In this document: positions 37,008 through 46,898 of the stretch, piece by piece
Layout of the letters: the number at the start of each line of letters is the position of its first letter
Position numbering within the stretch: position 1 is the first letter of the stretch
Assembly (NCBI RefSeq): GCF_003688915.1
Contig: NZ_REFU01000001.1
Coordinates: 2,232,001 to 2,296,000, forward strand
Source of the DNA: Rhodococcus sp. SBT000017
Lineage (GTDB): Bacteria; Actinomycetota; Actinomycetes; Mycobacteriales; Mycobacteriaceae
DNA: 64,000 bases
Direction: 5' to 3'
The notes under the pieces: generated by a model
What the model saw: the letters and a program-made list of their open reading frames with translations, nothing else
Told to the model about the DNA's origin: nothing
The model's database searches: none
Program-made: the position numbers and the translations under genes

Positions 37008-37825
37008 CCGAGCTGCTCGGCGACGAACTTCGCGAGCGCACCCAATCGCGCCCGGCTCGGCATGGAGGTCGGAACGCCCAACGCATCCAACGGCGCCGAC
37101 GTCACCGGCCCGACGCAGATCGCGGCGACAGGGCCGCGAAGTGCGTCGAGGAAGGCGTCGAGCAGGCCGTTGTCCTTTGCGGTCGACAGCAGAGATGCCA
37201 CCGCGGGCGCGCTGGTGAACGTGACCGCATCCACGCGACGGTCGATGATCTGCCCCAACAGGTCGATCAGCGGAGCCTGATCCACGGGGCGGATCCACCG
37301 ATACACCGGAACCGGCCGCACGTGTGCCCCGAGTTCGCTCAGTGCGTCGTTGAGATGAATCGTCGGTTCCCACTCGGTGATCACCCCGTGCAGCTGAACC
37401 GCGATGTCCACCCCGGCAACACCTTCGGCCTCGAGATGATCGGACACTTCCTGGGAGGCCTCGGTGGCCGGGGACCACTCGTCCCGCAGCCCCGCACCGC
37501 GAATTGCACCGCGCGCCTTGGGCCCTCGGGCAATGATTCGCGAACGACCCAGCGCGGCAACGAGATCATCACGAATACCCCAGTCGGCAGCCGCGTCGAG
37601 CCAGCCCCGAAAACCGATACCGGTGCTGATCACCACGATCTGCGGCGGTCGTTCGACGATGCCCTCGGTGGCGGACTTCAACTCGGAATCGTCGATCAGA
37701 GGCAGAACGTGAATCGCCGCGGCGTGAACGATGTTCGCGCCGCGGCGTTCGAGCATGGTGGCCAATTCGTCTGCACGCCGCTCGGCGGTGAGGGCAACGG
37801 TCTTGCCGTCGAGCGAATCGGACAT
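37004..37825 (-). CDS. uroporphyrinogen-III synthase (HemD) family protein
   Basis: This 273-residue protein has the two-lobed HemD fold with VALTAERRADELATMLERRG at the start, VVISTGIGFRGWLDAA and FTSAPAVASLLSTA. It resembles the N-terminal part of Rv0260c, which carries an additional C-terminal winged helix; that domain is absent here. Cyclisation of hydroxymethylbilane is possible, but the gene is not in a haem cluster, so it may be a regulatory or nitrite-assimilation paralogue. Its stop overlaps the convergent oxidoreductase gene by four bases. Confidence 0.75.
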   Translation of the reverse strand: MSDSLDGKTVALTAERRADELATMLERRGANIVHAAAIHVLPLIDDSELKSATEGIVERPPQIVVISTGIGFRGWLDAAADWGIRDDLVAALGRSRIIARGPKARGAIRGAGLRDEWSPATEASQEVSDHLEAEGVAGVDIAVQLHGVITEWEPTIHLNDALSELGAHVRPVPVYRWIRPVDQAPLIDLLGQIIDRRVDAVTFTSAPAVASLLSTAKDNGLLDAFLDALRGPVAAICVGPVTSAPLDALGVPTSMPSRARLGALAKFVAEQLG

Positions 37826-37845
37826 GGGTACAGACTAGGCCCCAT

Positions 37846-37922
37846 ATGTGAGCGCTGTGCCTGTGGTCGTTCCGCAGGCTCTACTCCGGACTTCGTAGCC
37901 CGCTACGAAGTTCCGCTCACAT
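37846..37922. repeat. 77-bp intergenic palindromic element with central hairpin
   Basis: Nine-base inverted repeats ATGTGAGCG (37846-37854) and CGCTCACAT (37914-37922) bound the element. Inside are a copy of the TTCCGCAGGCTC motif (37870-37881) and a hairpin with 10-bp arms ACTTCGTAGC/GCTACGAAGT (37890-37911). The hairpin lies just downstream of the aldo/keto reductase stop on the minus strand and may act as its terminator. No coding sequence is present. Confidence 0.55.
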
Positions 37923-38770
37923 CAGCTGCTGAACTTGTCCGGGTCCGGGCCGGTGCGGCCGTCTGCGGAGTCCAGCGCGTTGATCTGCTGAATTTCGTCG
38001 TTGCTGAGCTCGAAGCCGAACACGTCGAAGTTGCTGGCGATGCGCTTCGGGGTCACCGACTTGGGGATCACCACGTTGCCGAGCTGGATGTGCCAGCGCA
38101 GGATGACCTGGGCCGGGGTGACACCGTGTGCGTCGGCGATCTTCGCGAACACCGGCTCGTCGAGGATGGTGCCCGATCCCAGTGGGCTCCAGGCCTCGGT
38201 GGCGATGCCCTTCGAGGTGTGGAACGCGCGCAGCTCTTCCTGGATCAGCCGCGGATGCAGCTCGATCTGGTTGACCGACGGCGTCTCGCCGACGGCGTCG
38301 ATCAGCTTCTCCAGGGTGGGGATGGTGAAGTTCGAGACACCGATGGAACCGATGCGGCCGTCTGCCTTGAGCTTCTGGAACGCCTTGAAGGTGTCGATGT
38401 ACTTGTCGCGGTCGAGCTGCTGCCAGTGAATGAGGTACAGGTCGAGGTACTCGAGCCCGAGGCGATCCATGCTGGCGTCGAATGCCTTCAAGGTGGAGTC
38501 GTAGCCCTGGTCGTCGTTCCACAGCTTGGTGGTCACGAACAGCTCGTCACGGGCGATGCCGGATTCTGCGATGGCCCGGCCGGTGCCGGTTTCGTTCTCG
38601 TACACCTTGGCGGTGTCGATGCTGCGGTAGCCGACCTTCAATGCCTCGGTCACTGCGGCCTGGGCACCGTCGTCGGGCACCTGCCACACACCGAACCCCA
38701 GCTGGGGAATGGACGTGCCGTCGTTGAGCACGATGGTCGGGACAGTACTGGTCTCGGCTGAATACGTCAT
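37922..38770 (-). CDS. aldo/keto reductase
   Basis: This NADPH-dependent (alpha/beta)8-barrel enzyme of about 282 residues carries the catalytic tetrad: Asp and Tyr in DTAKVYENE, Lys in VTTKLWNDD and His in YLIHWQ. NADPH contacts are in VIPKSVTPKRIASNFDVF. It reduces aldehydes or ketones. ATG 38770 starts MTYSAETSTVPTIVLNDG, giving normal family length; the upstream frame is open but basic and unlike the family. It is divergent from the ABC-F gene with 59 bp between starts. Confidence 0.88.
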   Translation of the reverse strand: MTYSAETSTVPTIVLNDGTSIPQLGFGVWQVPDDGAQAAVTEALKVGYRSIDTAKVYENETGTGRAIAESGIARDELFVTTKLWNDDQGYDSTLKAFDASMDRLGLEYLDLYLIHWQQLDRDKYIDTFKAFQKLKADGRIGSIGVSNFTIPTLEKLIDAVGETPSVNQIELHPRLIQEELRAFHTSKGIATEAWSPLGSGTILDEPVFAKIADAHGVTPAQVILRWHIQLGNVVIPKSVTPKRIASNFDVFGFELSNDEIQQINALDSADGRTGPDPDKFSS

Positions 38771-38829
38771 ACGAATGGCAACGGGCGGCACGGTGAATCT
38801 GTTCCCATCCCGCCGGAGATACTTGTTCG

Positions 38830-40461
<1,632 letters not shown>

Positions 40462-40473
40462 TCGCGGGGTCGA

Positions 40474-40520
40474 AATCGGGTGCAGCTGACCGCGGTCAGC
40501 GCGGTCAGCTGCACCCGATT
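40474..40520. terminator. bidirectional hairpin between ABC-F and hydrolase genes
   Basis: Perfect 20-bp arms at 40474-40493 and 40501-40520 enclose a seven-base loop, GGTCAGC. It lies 12 bases after the ABC-F stop and four bases before the convergent hydrolase stop. Confidence 0.8.
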
Positions 40521-40524
40521 CATC

Positions 40525-41355
40525 TCAACTAAGCAGAATTTCGTTCACCTCGGCGGCGGGATTCATCGGCAGCCCGTGGTGCGTGGCGTTCTCGAGTATC
40601 ACCGTCCTCGCACTCGGCAGAACGGCATGCACAGCCGCTTCGATGCCAGCGGCGTTGTGCACCTTCCCCTTCCCGGCCAGGACCACGGTGGTGTGCACAT
40701 CGAAGTTCTCGAACGCAGCAGGCTTCGGCCGCTTCGGAACGATGGTCTTCGCCGTCGGGAAATGTGCGGCACCGAGCGCGAGCACGTCGAGCCAGTCGGA
40801 ATCCAAAGCCAGGCCATCGGTCTCCCACGCTACGAAGCGCCGCTGCCGTTTCGCGTTGGGAGCGAGCAGGATCGGCAGGGCATGCAGCAGGTACCGCGGA
40901 CTCATGGAGCCGAAGCAGGCGTTGGGATCGAGCAAGGTGAGCGCGTCGACGCGGCTTTCGTTGCGCAGGGCGTAGGCCAGAGCGATCATTGCGCCGTAGG
41001 AATGTCCGCAGAGCGCCGCGGTGGGCTGATCGAGCTCATCCAGCACCGCCGTCAACCAATTCAGCAGCTCGTCCACCGAGTCGATGGACTGTTTGCCTGG
41101 AACGCTGCGCCCGACGTCGCCCATGAGGTCGACCGCGTACACCCGATATCGCTGCGAGAGCGCCGCAACGTTGGCGAACCACACGGTCGACGTCGCACCG
41201 GCCCCGGGCAACAGGACCAGAGCCGGGCCGTCGACGGGTCCGCAGGCGTTGATTCGTGTGGTGCCGTGCACCGTATTCACGTCGATGGCCTGGGTATCAG
41301 CCGGCCACTGCTGCAGCACTCGGTCGTAGGCGGAGAAGAATTTTTCCAGCGTCAC
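40525..41355 (-). CDS. alpha/beta hydrolase divergent from a MarR regulator
   Basis: This 276-residue alpha/beta-hydrolase has LLPGAGATSTVWF as the oxyanion region, nucleophile Ser in LCGHSYGAM, acid candidate near TLLDPN and catalytic His in NATHHGLPMNP. The substrate is unknown. The start lies nine bases from a long palindrome in the gap shared with the MarR gene, so MarR probably represses it. Its role may be detoxification of an ester or lactone that also acts as inducer. Confidence 0.8.
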   Translation of the reverse strand: MTLEKFFSAYDRVLQQWPADTQAIDVNTVHGTTRINACGPVDGPALVLLPGAGATSTVWFANVAALSQRYRVYAVDLMGDVGRSVPGKQSIDSVDELLNWLTAVLDELDQPTAALCGHSYGAMIALAYALRNESRVDALTLLDPNACFGSMSPRYLLHALPILLAPNAKRQRRFVAWETDGLALDSDWLDVLALGAAHFPTAKTIVPKRPKPAAFENFDVHTTVVLAGKGKVHNAAGIEAAVHAVLPSARTVILENATHHGLPMNPAAEVNEILLS

Positions 41356-41363
41356 TGCAACCC

Positions 41364-41392
41364 TCTATTCTCTCGATGGTCGAGATAATAGA
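41364..41392. promoter_or_regulatory. 29-bp palindromic operator for the divergent MarR regulator
   Basis: The core TCTCGA-TGG-TCGAGA (41371-41385) is flanked by CTATT and AATAG arms and by a further T/A pair. Thirteen of 14 base pairs match around the centre at 41378. It sits between the hydrolase start (minus) and the MarR start (plus), the usual place for a MarR-family autoregulatory operator. Confidence 0.75.
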
Positions 41393-41436
41393 CAATGGAG
41401 AGACTTCTCGTCCAGCATCTCCCGAGGGATCAGCAC

Positions 41437-41892
41437 ATGACCGAACCTGTCGCCGCCGTGCATCAGCTGCGAGCACTGACCGTCGAGCTCGATCTCCTCG
41501 GCGCAGACTTCGCCCAGAAGCACTCACTTCACCCGACAGACATCCGCGCGCTGATCTGCCTACTGGATGCGGACCGAGCCGGGACGCGCGCCACACCCGG
41601 CTGGCTCGGCGGACAGCTGGGCCTGGAATCCGCGTCGGTCACCGCCCTGGTCGATCGAATAGCCAAGCGCAAGTTGGTATCACGTGAATCCGACCCAGCC
41701 GATCGCCGGAGAGTCCTGCTACGTGTCACCGCACATGCAGCCGAACTCGGCACGAGCTTCTTCGGCCCCGTCATCGGTCGGGCCGTCGACGAACTCGCAC
41801 GCTTCACACCCGAGCAGCGGGCGACGATCGACGAGTTTCTGACGACCATGCGCGCCATCGTCGCCGACGCCCGGGAGCAACAGGAAACGTAG
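41437..41892 (+). CDS. MarR-family transcriptional regulator
   Basis: This regulator of about 151 residues has a winged-helix core: HPTDIRALICLLDAD, GGQLGLESASVTALVDRIAKRKLV and the wing DPADRRRVLLRVT. It binds palindromic DNA as a dimer and normally lets go when a small ligand binds. ATG 41437 is preferred because GAGGG lies eight bases upstream; ATG 41395 has no ribosome site and sits three bases from the operator. It is divergent from a hydrolase gene, the likely target. Confidence 0.85.
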   Translation: MTEPVAAVHQLRALTVELDLLGADFAQKHSLHPTDIRALICLLDADRAGTRATPGWLGGQLGLESASVTALVDRIAKRKLVSRESDPADRRRVLLRVTAHAAELGTSFFGPVIGRAVDELARFTPEQRATIDEFLTTMRAIVADAREQQET

Positions 41893-41956
41893 CCGGCTCA
41901 AGCAATCCGTTATTACCCGTTGACAGATCGTTGGGTTTATACAACACTTCATTGTC

Positions 41957-42229
41957 ATGAGCCCAGTCAAGCGCGGTACCGCGCTCCCGATCTTCAACAG
42001 GGTGGGTGTTCTGCGGGCAGAACGAAAGATGAGCCGCGCGCAACTGGCCGAACTCGTCGAAGTGAATCCCCAGACAGTGGGCGCCCTCGAACGAGGCGAC
42101 CACTACCCGAGCCTCGACCTCGCGATGCGCATCTGCGACGTCTTCGATCTGCCGATCGAAGCAGTGTTCTCGCGCACCGAACTCGGACCACTCTCGGCCG
42201 AACTCTTCCGAAGGGAGAAGGATCGATGA
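41957..42229 (+). CDS. XRE-family HTH regulator
   Basis: This 90-residue Cro/CI-type DNA-binding protein has the HTH at about 17-70 (LRAERKMSRAQLAELVEVNPQ, then ALERGDHYPSLDLAMRIC). Its stop overlaps the start of the next gene (ATGA), so it heads a four-gene coupled cassette with a membrane protein and an ABC exporter. No ribosome site precedes the ATG. TTGACA at 41920-41925 and TATACA at 41938-41943 suggest a promoter close enough to give a nearly leaderless transcript, although the 12-base spacer is short. It probably regulates the cassette. Confidence 0.82.
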   Translation: MSPVKRGTALPIFNRVGVLRAERKMSRAQLAELVEVNPQTVGALERGDHYPSLDLAMRICDVFDLPIEAVFSRTELGPLSAELFRREKDR

Positions 42230-42798
42230 ACACGCCCAGCTCCGACATCCTCACCCGCTACCAGGCGCATCGCACGCGGCGCTTCATGGAGAACGACGCG
42301 AAAACCCGTCACTGGCTTCCGAATTGGCGCACGCAGAAACGTCGACGCATACTCGCAGTCTTGCTGATGGCGTCCTTGCTCACCCTGTTGGTGATTGCGG
42401 TTTGGTCACTGTTCTCCAGGTGGGCACCGATCGCATGGATCCCGGCCACCGTGCTGTTTCTCGTCACGTGGACGATGCTGCAAACAGTGTCCCGTCGCCA
42501 CAGCGATGCACCGGTGGGCGCACTCGACGAATGGGAAGTGCAGCAGCGCAACGAAGCACGCTCGATCGGCCTCACGGTCAGCCAGGCGCTGGTGATGGTG
42601 GCAATCCTGGTCCTGATCGTGCTGTCGGGAGCGTACGACAACGAGAACCTCGCTTACGCCGGAGGTTTGTGGACTCTCGCTGCGCTGCTGGCCGGCGGGT
42701 GCGCACCCGCAGTCATTCTCGCCTGGATCACTCCCGACCCCGAACTCGAAGACACCGAAGATTTCGATCCCGAAACAGAGACCGAAAGGGCACCATGA
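42226..42798 (+). CDS. multi-span membrane protein of unknown function in an ABC cassette
   Basis: This 190-residue protein has a basic N-terminus (about 1-45) and four hydrophobic spans: about 47-66, 70-90, 121-140 and 145-168. The C-terminal tail is acidic (PELEDTEDFDPETETE). I do not recognise a family. It is coupled by ATGA overlaps to the XRE regulator before it and the ABC ATPase after it, so it may be an accessory or sensor subunit of the exporter. Confidence 0.72.
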   Translation: MNTPSSDILTRYQAHRTRRFMENDAKTRHWLPNWRTQKRRRILAVLLMASLLTLLVIAVWSLFSRWAPIAWIPATVLFLVTWTMLQTVSRRHSDAPVGALDEWEVQQRNEARSIGLTVSQALVMVAILVLIVLSGAYDNENLAYAGGLWTLAALLAGGCAPAVILAWITPDPELEDTEDFDPETETERAP

Positions 42799-43688
42799 GC
42801 ACCCTCACGATCGACTCCGTCTCCAAGAGGTACGGCGACAAGATCGCCCTCGACAACCTCAGCTTCGACGTCCGCCCGGGCGAGCTGTTCGGCTTCGTCG
42901 GCAGCAACGGCGCGGGCAAGACCACCACGATGCGCATCGCGCTGGGAGTCCTGTCGGCAGATTCCGGCCAGGTTCTGTTGGGCGGCAAGCCCGTCGACCT
43001 CGACGTCCGTCGCACCATCGGCTACATGCCCGAGGAGCGCGGCCTCTACCCCAAGATGAAAGTCGGTCCGCAACTTGCGTACATGGCCGAGCTGCACGGC
43101 CTGTCGTCCAAGGACGCGAAGGCAGCCGTGATCCGCTGGACCGAACGTCTCGGTATCGATCAGCGCGTCAACGACACCGTCGACGCACTGAGCCTGGGCA
43201 ACCAGCAGCGCGTGCAGTTGGCGGCCGCGCTGGTGCACGACCCCGCAGTTCTGGTTCTGGACGAGCCGTTCTCCGGACTCGACCCGATTGCCGTCGACGT
43301 GATGAGCGAGGTACTGCGCGAAAAGGCCGCTGCCGGAGTGCCGGTGGTGTTCTCGAGCCACCAGCTCGATCTGGTGCAACGCCTGTGCGACCGCGTCGGC
43401 ATCATCGCCGCCGGCTCGATGAAGGCCGTCGGGACGGTCGACGAGCTACGCGGTTCGGGAGATGCGCAACTACGCGTCCATGCACCGAACGCTGCCCCCG
43501 GATGGGCGTCGGGCATCGCCGGGGTGAGCACGCTCGGCCACAGTGACGGCGTCACCGTCCTGGGCTTGGCACCCGGGGCCGACGATCAGGAGATCCTGCG
43601 GGCCGCACTGGCAACCGGTCCGGTACACGAATTCTCCATCCAGAAACCTTCCCTGAGCGACCTGTTCCGAGAGGCGGTAGTGGCATGA
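42795..43688 (+). CDS. ABC-2 type exporter ATP-binding protein (NatA-like)
   Basis: This 297-residue ATPase has Walker A GSNGAGKTT, signature LSLGNQQRV (degenerate LSGGQ), Walker B LVLDEPFSGLD and an H-loop in SSHQLDLV. The C-terminal extension (about 220-297) is typical of NatA/DrrA-like exporters. It energises the NatB-like permease encoded next, whose start overlaps this stop. Likely cargo is sodium, a drug or a peptide; the sequence does not decide. Confidence 0.88.
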   Translation: MSTLTIDSVSKRYGDKIALDNLSFDVRPGELFGFVGSNGAGKTTTMRIALGVLSADSGQVLLGGKPVDLDVRRTIGYMPEERGLYPKMKVGPQLAYMAELHGLSSKDAKAAVIRWTERLGIDQRVNDTVDALSLGNQQRVQLAAALVHDPAVLVLDEPFSGLDPIAVDVMSEVLREKAAAGVPVVFSSHQLDLVQRLCDRVGIIAAGSMKAVGTVDELRGSGDAQLRVHAPNAAPGWASGIAGVSTLGHSDGVTVLGLAPGADDQEILRAALATGPVHEFSIQKPSLSDLFREAVVA

Positions 43689-44884
43689 GCTCCCAACTGA
43701 ACTCCTTCAGCGCAGTGTCCTTGATAGCCAAGCGCGAGTTCACCGTTCAGGTGATGAAGAAGAGCTTCGTCATCAGCAACGTGATCATCCTGGCCGTCAT
43801 CGTCGGCGGCATCATCGCGTTCTCGATCTTCTCCGGCAGCGGTGACGAAGAGCGTGACGTCGTCGGCATCGCCGGAGACCAGTCCATAGCGGCCGTCGTG
43901 GAAGCGACCGGCGACGCCGTCGGGTCTCCGGTCGAGGTGCGCGAGATCGCCGACGCGGCGGCCGCACGCAGCGGCGTCGAATCGGGAGATCTCGACGTGG
44001 CGTTGGTTCCGGACGGAACCGACGGTGCTTACACCGCCGTCACCGAGTCCGACCTGACCGGCACGTTGCGCGCCGTCGTCGAAGGCAGTGTTGCAACGCA
44101 GGCAACCAATCTCGCACTGGCGCAACAGGGTGTCGATCAGAACGAGCTCGGGGTAGCGACAAGTGCCGCAAGAGTCACCGTCGACGCTATCGATCCGCCG
44201 GATCCCGAGGCCGGCCAGAGGACAGCTCTGGCGTTGTCCGCAGTGTTCCTGCTCTACGCCCAGATCATCGGCTTCGGCATGTACGTCGCGATGGGCGTCG
44301 TCGAAGAAAAGTCGTCTCGCGTGGTCGAACTGCTGCTCTCCACCGTCCGCCCCCTGCAGTTGCTCTGGGGAAAGATCCTCGGTATCGGCGCGGTCGGCAT
44401 CCTGCAGCTTGCCTTGTACGGAATAGCCGGTGTGGGTGCAGGATTGGGCACAGGCGTCCTCACCGTCACCGGTGCCGCCGTCAGTGTCTTCGCTGCCACG
44501 TTGGCCTGGTTCATCTTGGGCTTTGCCTTCTTCGCGGTGCTCTACGCGGCGGGCGGCTCGATGGTCTCGCGGCAGGAGGACGTCAACTCGACCACCATGC
44601 CGCTACTCATCCTGATCATGGCGATGTTCTTCGCGGCCTTCTATTCCGTCAGTGATCCGGAGAGCACCCTCGCCAACACTCTGAGCTGGATTCCTCCGTT
44701 CTCCGCGATCATGATGCCGCTGCGTATCGCGGCCGGGGTCACCTCGCCAGTGCAGATCGTCGGCTCGGCAGTCCTGATGGTCATCACCACAGCAATCCTG
44801 GCCATGGGCGCGGCGAAGATCTACCAGCGTTCCATTCTTCGGATCGGCAAGACCGTCTCGTGGAAGGAAGCGTTTGCTCGCTAG
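43685..44884 (+). CDS. ABC-2 type exporter permease (NatB-like)
   Basis: This 399-residue permease has one N-terminal span (about 27-52), a large outer domain (about 53-180) and five or six C-terminal spans beginning near residue 182. The motif MGVVEEKSSRVVELLLSTVRPLQLLWGKI matches NatB-like ABC-2 permeases. It pairs with the preceding ATPase (ATGA overlap). The next gene, accD3, starts nine bases later, so read-through is likely but a functional link is not evident. Confidence 0.88.
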   Translation: MSSQLNSFSAVSLIAKREFTVQVMKKSFVISNVIILAVIVGGIIAFSIFSGSGDEERDVVGIAGDQSIAAVVEATGDAVGSPVEVREIADAAAARSGVESGDLDVALVPDGTDGAYTAVTESDLTGTLRAVVEGSVATQATNLALAQQGVDQNELGVATSAARVTVDAIDPPDPEAGQRTALALSAVFLLYAQIIGFGMYVAMGVVEEKSSRVVELLLSTVRPLQLLWGKILGIGAVGILQLALYGIAGVGAGLGTGVLTVTGAAVSVFAATLAWFILGFAFFAVLYAAGGSMVSRQEDVNSTTMPLLILIMAMFFAAFYSVSDPESTLANTLSWIPPFSAIMMPLRIAAGVTSPVQIVGSAVLMVITTAILAMGAAKIYQRSILRIGKTVSWKEAFAR

Positions 44885-44893
44885 GGTTCTTCC

Positions 44894-46387
44894 ATGAACC
44901 CACGGACGTCCGCCGCCGAGATTCTCGATTCCGTTCTCGACGGCGGATCGTTCGTGTCCTGGGACGCCACGCCGGTGGACGTCAATCCTGGGGAGTCCTA
45001 TCTGAGGGACCTGACCAAGGCTCGGGAGAAGAGCGGCGTCGACGAGTCGGTGCTGACGGGCGAGGGCACCATCGAGGGTCGACGCGTGGTGATCATCGCC
45101 TGCGAGTTCGCCTTTCTCGCCGGATCGATCGGCGTTGCCGCGGCCGAGCGCATCACCTCCGCGATCGAACGCGCCACGGCCGAGAAGCTGCCGCTGATCG
45201 CCTCCCCCACCTCCGGCGGCACGCGTATGCAGGAGGGAACGTTGGCCTTCGTGCAGATGGTCAAGATCGCCTCGGCCGTCACAGCGCACAAGGCGGCGCA
45301 CCTGCCGTACCTGGTGTACCTCCGCAATCCGACCACCGGCGGCGTGTTCGCATCCTGGGGATCGCTCGCTCACGTCACGGTCGCCGAACCCGGAGCCCTC
45401 ATCGGGTTCCTCGGACCACGCGTCTATCAGGCGTTGTACGACAAGCCATTTCCCGAGGGCGTCCAGACCGCCGAGAACCTCTACCAGCACGGCGTGATCG
45501 ACGGTGTGGTGCCGGTCGATCAACTGCGCCACTTGCTGGTTCGCGCGCTTCGAGTGATAGTCGACGCCACCGTGTGGCCCGATCTCACGGTCGATGAGTC
45601 GACCGAGATACCGGAGCAGTCGGCGTGGCATTCGGTGCAGTCGTCGCGTCGCGCGGATCGCCCCGGAATTCGGCAACTCATCGAACACGCTGCCAGCGAG
45701 CACGTTCCACTCAGCGGCACCGGTCAGGGCGAGGCCGACACGTCGATTCTGTTGTCGCTGTGCCGAATCCGAGGGATCTCCTGTGTCCTGTTCGGCAACG
45801 ACCGAAGCAGCAGCACCGCCACCGCCACCATGGGTCCGGCAGCATTGCGAGAGGCACGACGCGGCATGCGCCTGGCCGAGGAACTTCGCATCCCGCTGGT
45901 GCTGGTGATCGACACCTTCGGCGCTGCGCTGTCCAAAGAAGCCGAGGAGGGCGGTCTGGCACCCGAGATCGCGCGCTCGATCTCCGACCTGGTGACCATC
46001 GATACCCCGACGGTGTCGGTGCTGCTCGGCCAGGGCACCGGCGGAGGAGCGCTCGCACTGCTGCCAGCCGATCGCGTGCTGTGTGCCCAGAATGCCTGGC
46101 TCGCACCGCTTCCGCCCGAGGGTGCCAGTGCCATCGTGCACCGGGACACCGCTCACGCGCCGGATATGGCCGAGGCGCAAGGCATCCGCTCGGTCGACCT
46201 GCTGCGCGACGGCATCGTCGACGCGATCGTCCCCGAACTCCCCGACGCCGCCGACGAGCCGGCCGCATTTTCCGGTCGCATCGCCGATGCCATTGTCCGA
46301 GAATTACACGCGCTGTCGACCGTCGACGCTGCCAGCAGGACGCGGTCCAGACTCGGCCGCTACCGAAAGCTGGGAGTCACGTCGTGA
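44894..46387 (+). CDS. accD3: acyl-CoA carboxylase carboxyltransferase (AccD3-like)
   Basis: This 497-residue protein joins AccD-like and AccA-like carboxyltransferase halves, as in M. tuberculosis AccD3 (495 residues). The first half has LIASPTSGGTRMQEGT and NPTTGGVFASWGSLAHVTVAEPGALIGFLGPR. The second half has DTFGAALSKEAEEGGLAPEIARSI and GQGTGGGALALLPADRVL. It should transfer carboxyl from biotin to an acyl-CoA, supplying malonyl-CoA-type building blocks. No biotin carboxylase gene is nearby. Confidence 0.87.
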   Translation: MNPRTSAAEILDSVLDGGSFVSWDATPVDVNPGESYLRDLTKAREKSGVDESVLTGEGTIEGRRVVIIACEFAFLAGSIGVAAAERITSAIERATAEKLPLIASPTSGGTRMQEGTLAFVQMVKIASAVTAHKAAHLPYLVYLRNPTTGGVFASWGSLAHVTVAEPGALIGFLGPRVYQALYDKPFPEGVQTAENLYQHGVIDGVVPVDQLRHLLVRALRVIVDATVWPDLTVDESTEIPEQSAWHSVQSSRRADRPGIRQLIEHAASEHVPLSGTGQGEADTSILLSLCRIRGISCVLFGNDRSSSTATATMGPAALREARRGMRLAEELRIPLVLVIDTFGAALSKEAEEGGLAPEIARSISDLVTIDTPTVSVLLGQGTGGGALALLPADRVLCAQNAWLAPLPPEGASAIVHRDTAHAPDMAEAQGIRSVDLLRDGIVDAIVPELPDAADEPAAFSGRIADAIVRELHALSTVDAASRTRSRLGRYRKLGVTS

Positions 46388-46406
46388 GCGGAACCTCGAC
46401 CCCCCA

Positions 46407-46805
46407 CTACGAGTTTTCGTGCACCTGCGAGGTCACGAGCGCCAGCACATCACCGGCACGCAGGTCGGCCGGCAACTCGACCGGACTCACGCAACTGCGC
46501 CCTGGGCTGTGCACATCGACCTTGACCACAGCACCCACCGAATGCCGATTGACCACCACAGCCTGCAGCAGATCTGCGAACTCGGCGTCGACGCCCACCT
46601 CGCCCGCGATCACCGAACGCACCCGAGTGACCAGAATCGAGCCCCACTGCACCGGAGTGCCCTGCGCATCGGCCAGATCCTCCAGCGCGACGCCGTCGAC
46701 GGTGATGCGGCCGCAGACGCAGTGCGTCTCTGCAGGCCAGAGCGCTGGATCGCACCGCGAAACGTATGCGGCACCGAGGGACGGAAGCATGTCGAGAAGT
46801 GTCAT
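46407..46805 (-). pseudogene. probable internally deleted remnant of a PLP-dependent decarboxylase (LysA-like)
   Basis: The 132-residue frame is intact, but it looks like two ends of a fold-type III PLP decarboxylase joined together. Residues 1-50 (DMLPSLGAAYVSRCDPALWP, then RITVDGVALEDLADAQGTPV) resemble the N-terminus of actinobacterial diaminopimelate-decarboxylase-like proteins. The rest (VVVNRHSVGAVVKVDV and PVELPADLRAGDVLAL) resembles the C-terminal beta-barrel. The PLP-lysine barrel of about 300 residues is missing. It may be a decayed gene or a small repurposed protein. The resemblance is from memory, not an alignment. Confidence 0.5.
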
Positions 46806-46898
46806 GAGAAGTAGTCTTGCGTCGCGCGGAGGCGTCGGGCAGAGGTGTTGACGCAATCTTGACGGCAATGCATCGAAAATTGATGCCAAGCCGCACCC

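Noticed and set aside
36074..38761. An 895-codon plus-strand open frame
   Set aside because: It overlaps the FAD oxidoreductase, HemD-like and aldo/keto reductase genes, whose motifs are clear. The frame itself is low-complexity and Arg-rich.
41920..41943. Standard sigma-70-type promoter TTGACA/TATACA before the XRE gene
   Set aside because: The spacer is only 12 bases, too short for a normal promoter, so it is mentioned only as a possibility.
46407..46889. Longer 160-residue version of the LysA-like remnant starting at 46889
   Set aside because: The extra N-terminal 28 residues do not look conserved and extend towards the divergent promoter/operator region; the start at 46805 fits the decarboxylase-like N-terminus.
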